Shown one piece after another: positions 61,092-64,000 of a DNA stretch of 64,000 nt. The stretch comes from Eopsaltria australis. Its lineage: Eukaryota; Chordata; Aves; Passeriformes; Petroicidae. The notes beneath the pieces were generated by a model, which ran no database searches, was not told the origin of the DNA, and saw nothing but the letters and a program-made list of their open reading frames with translations. The stretch lies in contig JAVTVJ010000230.1 in NCBI GenBank assembly GCA_034509425.1, forward strand, positions 496,001-560,000. Direction: 5' to 3'. Position 1 is the stretch's first letter; every line of letters begins with the position of its first letter. The position numbers and the translations under genes were made by a program.

Positions 61092-63111
61092 CTAATGAAA
61101 AAAGAGAAATGCATAGAAACTTAGAAATAAAACATAAATCAATCAAAATAATAATCTAAGACAAGAACCTAATTTTTATAGCTTTATTTACCTGTAAAAG
61201 TTTTCAGAGGCTCCACAAAAGCAAAGGTGCTATAAAAGGTCTCAAAAATTGAAGCTTTTATTTATGTTCAGTCAGGACCAAACTCAACATGTTTGGATAT
61301 ACTTAAAACCTAAAAAAGGCCTATAATAATTTATAATAATTGTAAATTCAGATTATTGTCATTAACTCAGGAAAAAAAAAGAAGATATCACTACATCATA
61401 TGAGATTGTTATGCATCTAATCAAATCTAGATATGCTTACTGAACAAAATTGATCTGGAGGAAATTACAACTTCATACTTTTTTTTTATTTTTATCTTGC
61501 TGGGAAAACTGGACTGAGTAGGAGTTGTAAACTCAATACTATTCAAGTCATTTAGTTAGACTGGACGTCTGCTAGGTTGATGGGAAATGTCAATATACAA
61601 AGTATATTGTCAAGTTGAACTAATTTACTGTTCTGAAAACTGTGTATCAACTGTATTCTTAGTATGTTTTCAGTAAAGGGAACTTGTTTCTGGAAATGGT
61701 GATGTGGTAATTGATTTCTTAAATCACAAACAGCATTATTTACTCACATGGTGGAATAAGCAGAGGAGTTGGTTTTTTTCTTCTTGCCTCTTTCTCACTT
61801 CAGCTTCAAGAAGTAGAAGTTTTTTCTGAAAGGCTTTTTCCATGCAAGACATTTTTTCCAGTTCTTCAGCTACCTATATAAGTAATGAGAGAGAAAGGAT
61901 ATATATAAAAAATATATTTATAAATGAGATAAATATATTACATATATATTTACTCTTAAAGCCAAAATAAAATTATTTTCTTATCTCTTAAGATTAATAG
62001 CTCTATTTCCTATTCTTTCAGGTAATACTTATTTACCATGTCCAGGAATTAAACAAATCTGGCAAATATTCTGGCTAAATTTGAAAGGTGTTTCAATTTG
62101 GAAAAAAAATTTAATACTTGTGGGAGTGGAATACTTTTTAGTTTATTTTCAAGTAAAGCCAAAATTTTAGTTTTTTCAAAACCAAAGAAATACCCTCAGA
62201 CAGTATTGAAAAAATCAGATTGTTTTTTCTACATTATTCATCTGAAATTACAACTTCATACATTTTTTCTGATTAAACTAATATAATTCACTAGAATCTA
62301 AATTCCTACATTTCCTCTTGAATTTGCTGTACTGTTTGCATAATTTCTACAAATGACAAAAATTGGCTTAAAAGAGAAAGAATGCAAACTCTTCTTACTC
62401 TTCTTCTAAAAAGAGAAGAATTTCAACACCAATGTTCTTGTGGATTTCTATTAAAAGCTAAGATTAAGCTTTTATACAGAAACTTTTTGCCATAGGTGTG
62501 GGATTTAATATTAGGTGGTTAAAGCATTTTGATTTGTCAAAAAAAATATAATAAAATGTTGGTCAATTGAAACTTTAATTTCCATAGGATCCAAACTTGA
62601 CAAAGTTGCATTGTTCCACCCATATTTAAAACATCCAGAAATTCACAGTAACTTTTTAGTATTGCTCCCTATATTTGAAATAGTCTTGTACTATCATTTT
62701 TTCTTGAGCACTTTTCAAATGCTATTTTTAAATAGAAAGTAGCAAACAGGATTGAAAGATGTATTAAATCACCAATACCATTTTTCTCCCTTCTTCTAAA
62801 GCAGATTCAAGTTGTCTGGTTAATGCATTACATTCTGCAGTTTTCTCTTCAAGCTGCCATTTACTGCTCTGAAGACTCTCATCTTCTTTTCTGAGCTGAT
62901 AAGCAAGTTCTTCATTCTGAAATTCCATCTCTCCTAACTGCCTTTACAAAAAACAGATTAATGCATTATAATTCACTATAGCAGAAAAATGTAGGAATTA
63001 ATTTCAATGAGATTTTTCAAGTTACCTTTGAAGATCTTCATATCTCTTCTGAATGTTACAGATCTCTTCTTCTAAGCAAAGAATGCCCATAGAAGTTACA
63101 CTGTGATCATC
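60964..63111 (-). CDS. ODF2L: ODF2L 3' portion, four exons (gene continues off the right edge)
   Basis: This is the C-terminal part of ODF2-like, a coiled-coil protein that by family knowledge sits at centrioles/basal bodies and restrains ciliogenesis. The exons are 63026-63111, 62779-62941, 61748-61873 and the terminal exon from 61091. The first three join in one frame with phases 2, 0, 0. The product is almost entirely coiled-coil: Glu, Lys, Gln and Leu rich with heptad spacing, for example EEEICNIQKRYEDLQRQLGE and LRKEDESLQSS. The gene lies upstream of COL24A1 on the same strand, as I recall for human 1p22. The terminal exon shows an apparent one-base frame break (see its entry). N-terminal exons are outside the window or were not found. 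Confidence 0.88.
61092..61747. other. ODF2L last intron
   Basis: A short AT-rich intron of about 0.66 kb, with nothing further seen in it. Confidence 0.75.
61748..61873 (-). CDS. ODF2L: ODF2L exon (coiled coil)
   Basis: This phase-0 exon of 126 nt (42 codons) has acceptor TTATATAG and donor GTGAGT. It encodes VAEELEKMSCMEKAFQKK, then LLLLEAEVRKRQEEKNQLL and CLFHH. It continues directly from the EEGRKM end of the exon upstream, which supports both joins. Confidence 0.9.
61874..62778. other. ODF2L intron
   Basis: Intron of about 0.9 kb with TA-rich low-complexity sequence near 61900-61950. I see no other feature. Confidence 0.8.
62779..62941 (-). CDS. ODF2L: ODF2L exon (coiled coil)
   Basis: This 163-nt exon has acceptor TTTGTAAAG and donor GTATTG. 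It encodes QLGEMEFQNEELAYQLRKED, then SLQSSKWQLEEKTAECNAL, then TRQLESALEEGRKM. Leucine and charged residues sit at regular heptad spacing. The phase (one base, then 54 codons) matches the exons on both sides. The acceptor could instead be the AG four bases further in, but that would break the phase. Confidence 0.9.
63026..63111 (-). CDS. ODF2L: ODF2L exon (coiled coil)
   Basis: This 86-nt exon has acceptor TTTCCACAG and donor GTAACT. It encodes DDHSVTSMGILCLEEE and then ICNIQKRYEDLQ, followed by two bases (AG). The split codon completes to Arg with the first base of the next exon. The phase entering it is 0. The second half is strongly coiled-coil-like. Confidence 0.88.
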
Positions 63112-64000
63112 CTGTGGAAATGACAATTTGTTTCTAGTTGAAGAGACCTGTCTATAGGATCTTACTGGAGTGAAGTAAGCCTGTCTAATAAAATCCATCA
63201 AAGAATTTAACTGTAATTTCAGATAAATGTTATGCTTATTCAGAAAAACACTATTTTATATTCAAGTAAACATTATCTGGTATTATTGAACCTTGTATAA
63301 TTATCTTAAATTAATAAAATACAGCCAAAGTAGGAAACTAAAATTTTGTGTGAACACTTTAAGACTGAAAACCTGCTATGTAAAGAAGTCCTTAAAAACT
63401 CCATGTGCTGCTCATGCAGCCTTGTGTATTAGGAGTTGGTCAGATCTATCAGCCTCCCAGCACAAAAAGCTCCCTCACACCACACAGGAAGCATAAAAAT
63501 AACACAACATACATATATGGTTATCACAGAAGAACAGTGCAGCATTGGCAAAGAATTTCAGAAAGAACTGAATCTCAAAAGAGACAATCGAGTTAATGAA
63601 AAGAGACATAGCAGCTGAAACTGAAGAAAGCAAGAAGACAGTCTTCTCCTGCCCAGCATTCAGAGTGCTAAACTTTTACACGTTTCCTCTCAAATCTCGG
63701 TAGCAATGAGATTATTGCTCCTTCTACCACCCATCAACAGCATGTTAGCAATAAACAAACACATCAACAGCCTGTTGGTGCCATCATTTAAAGGGGTGAC
63801 CACCACCATTCATTGGACTACCTCAAGTAGTCCCATCCAGCAATTTGAGCTAATCTGCCTGATTGTGTTTATAAGAATTACAGGCTGTTCAGGTAGCAGA
63901 CTGGTAGTAGCAGACTGGGTTCTGCTGAACCCAGGAATGGTTTTCTGCAGAGGCAGAAATTGCTCCAAAATGAATTTTCCTAAATTCTGGTCAGAGAGTC
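63112..64000. other. ODF2L intron (partial)
   Basis: Upstream intron running to the window edge. Short open frames near 63293-63618 on the plus strand have no support. I could not identify a further ODF2L exon. Confidence 0.65.

Overview
The window looks like bird nuclear DNA, and most likely songbird. It is mostly AT-rich non-coding sequence with short, widely spaced, correctly spliced exons. It carries two CR1 (chicken repeat 1) LINE fragments and a fragment of a long terminal repeat type that I recognise, from memory, as abundant in passerines. There are no operons, tRNAs, rRNAs or CRISPR arrays.

Two protein-coding genes are supported, both on the minus strand. (1) The 5' part of COL24A1 (collagen alpha-1 chain of type XXIV) runs from a CpG-island promoter near 28.9-30.0 kb leftwards and off the left edge. 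Six coding exons can be placed exactly: 28716-28723, 23117-23178, 15323-16626, 7316-7369, 3925-3978 and 1865-1918. All splice phases agree. The exons encode a signal peptide, a thrombospondin N-terminal-like (TSPN) domain, an acidic tyrosine-rich variable region and the first Gly-X-Y exons, 512 residues in total. (2) The 3' end of ODF2L (outer dense fiber of sperm tails 2-like, a centriolar coiled-coil protein) enters from the right edge. Its exons are 63026-63111, 62779-62941, 61748-61873 and the terminal exon ending near 60964. The order and orientation of COL24A1 and ODF2L match what I recall of their neighbourhood on human chromosome 1p22.

Layout: 1-28.7 kb is COL24A1 exons and introns, with a CR1 3' end at 18.2 kb and LTR-like pieces at 23.8 and 26.4-27.3 kb. 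28.7-30.1 kb is the first exon and CpG island. 30.1-60.9 kb is an intergenic stretch with no gene I can support, holding one CR1 ORF2/3' fragment at 38.2 kb plus simple repeats. 59.4-60.96 kb is the probable ODF2L 3' UTR, and 60.96-64 kb holds ODF2L exons and introns.

The two genes are physical neighbours, not partners: one makes a secreted fibrillar procollagen, the other a coiled-coil centrosome/basal-body protein. I found no new biological system. The observations most worth checking are a five-codon upstream ORF whose stop overlaps the COL24A1 start codon, an apparent one-base frameshift in the last ODF2L exon, extra cysteines and a Gly-X-Y imperfection in the collagen, and several sequence motifs inside the CpG island.
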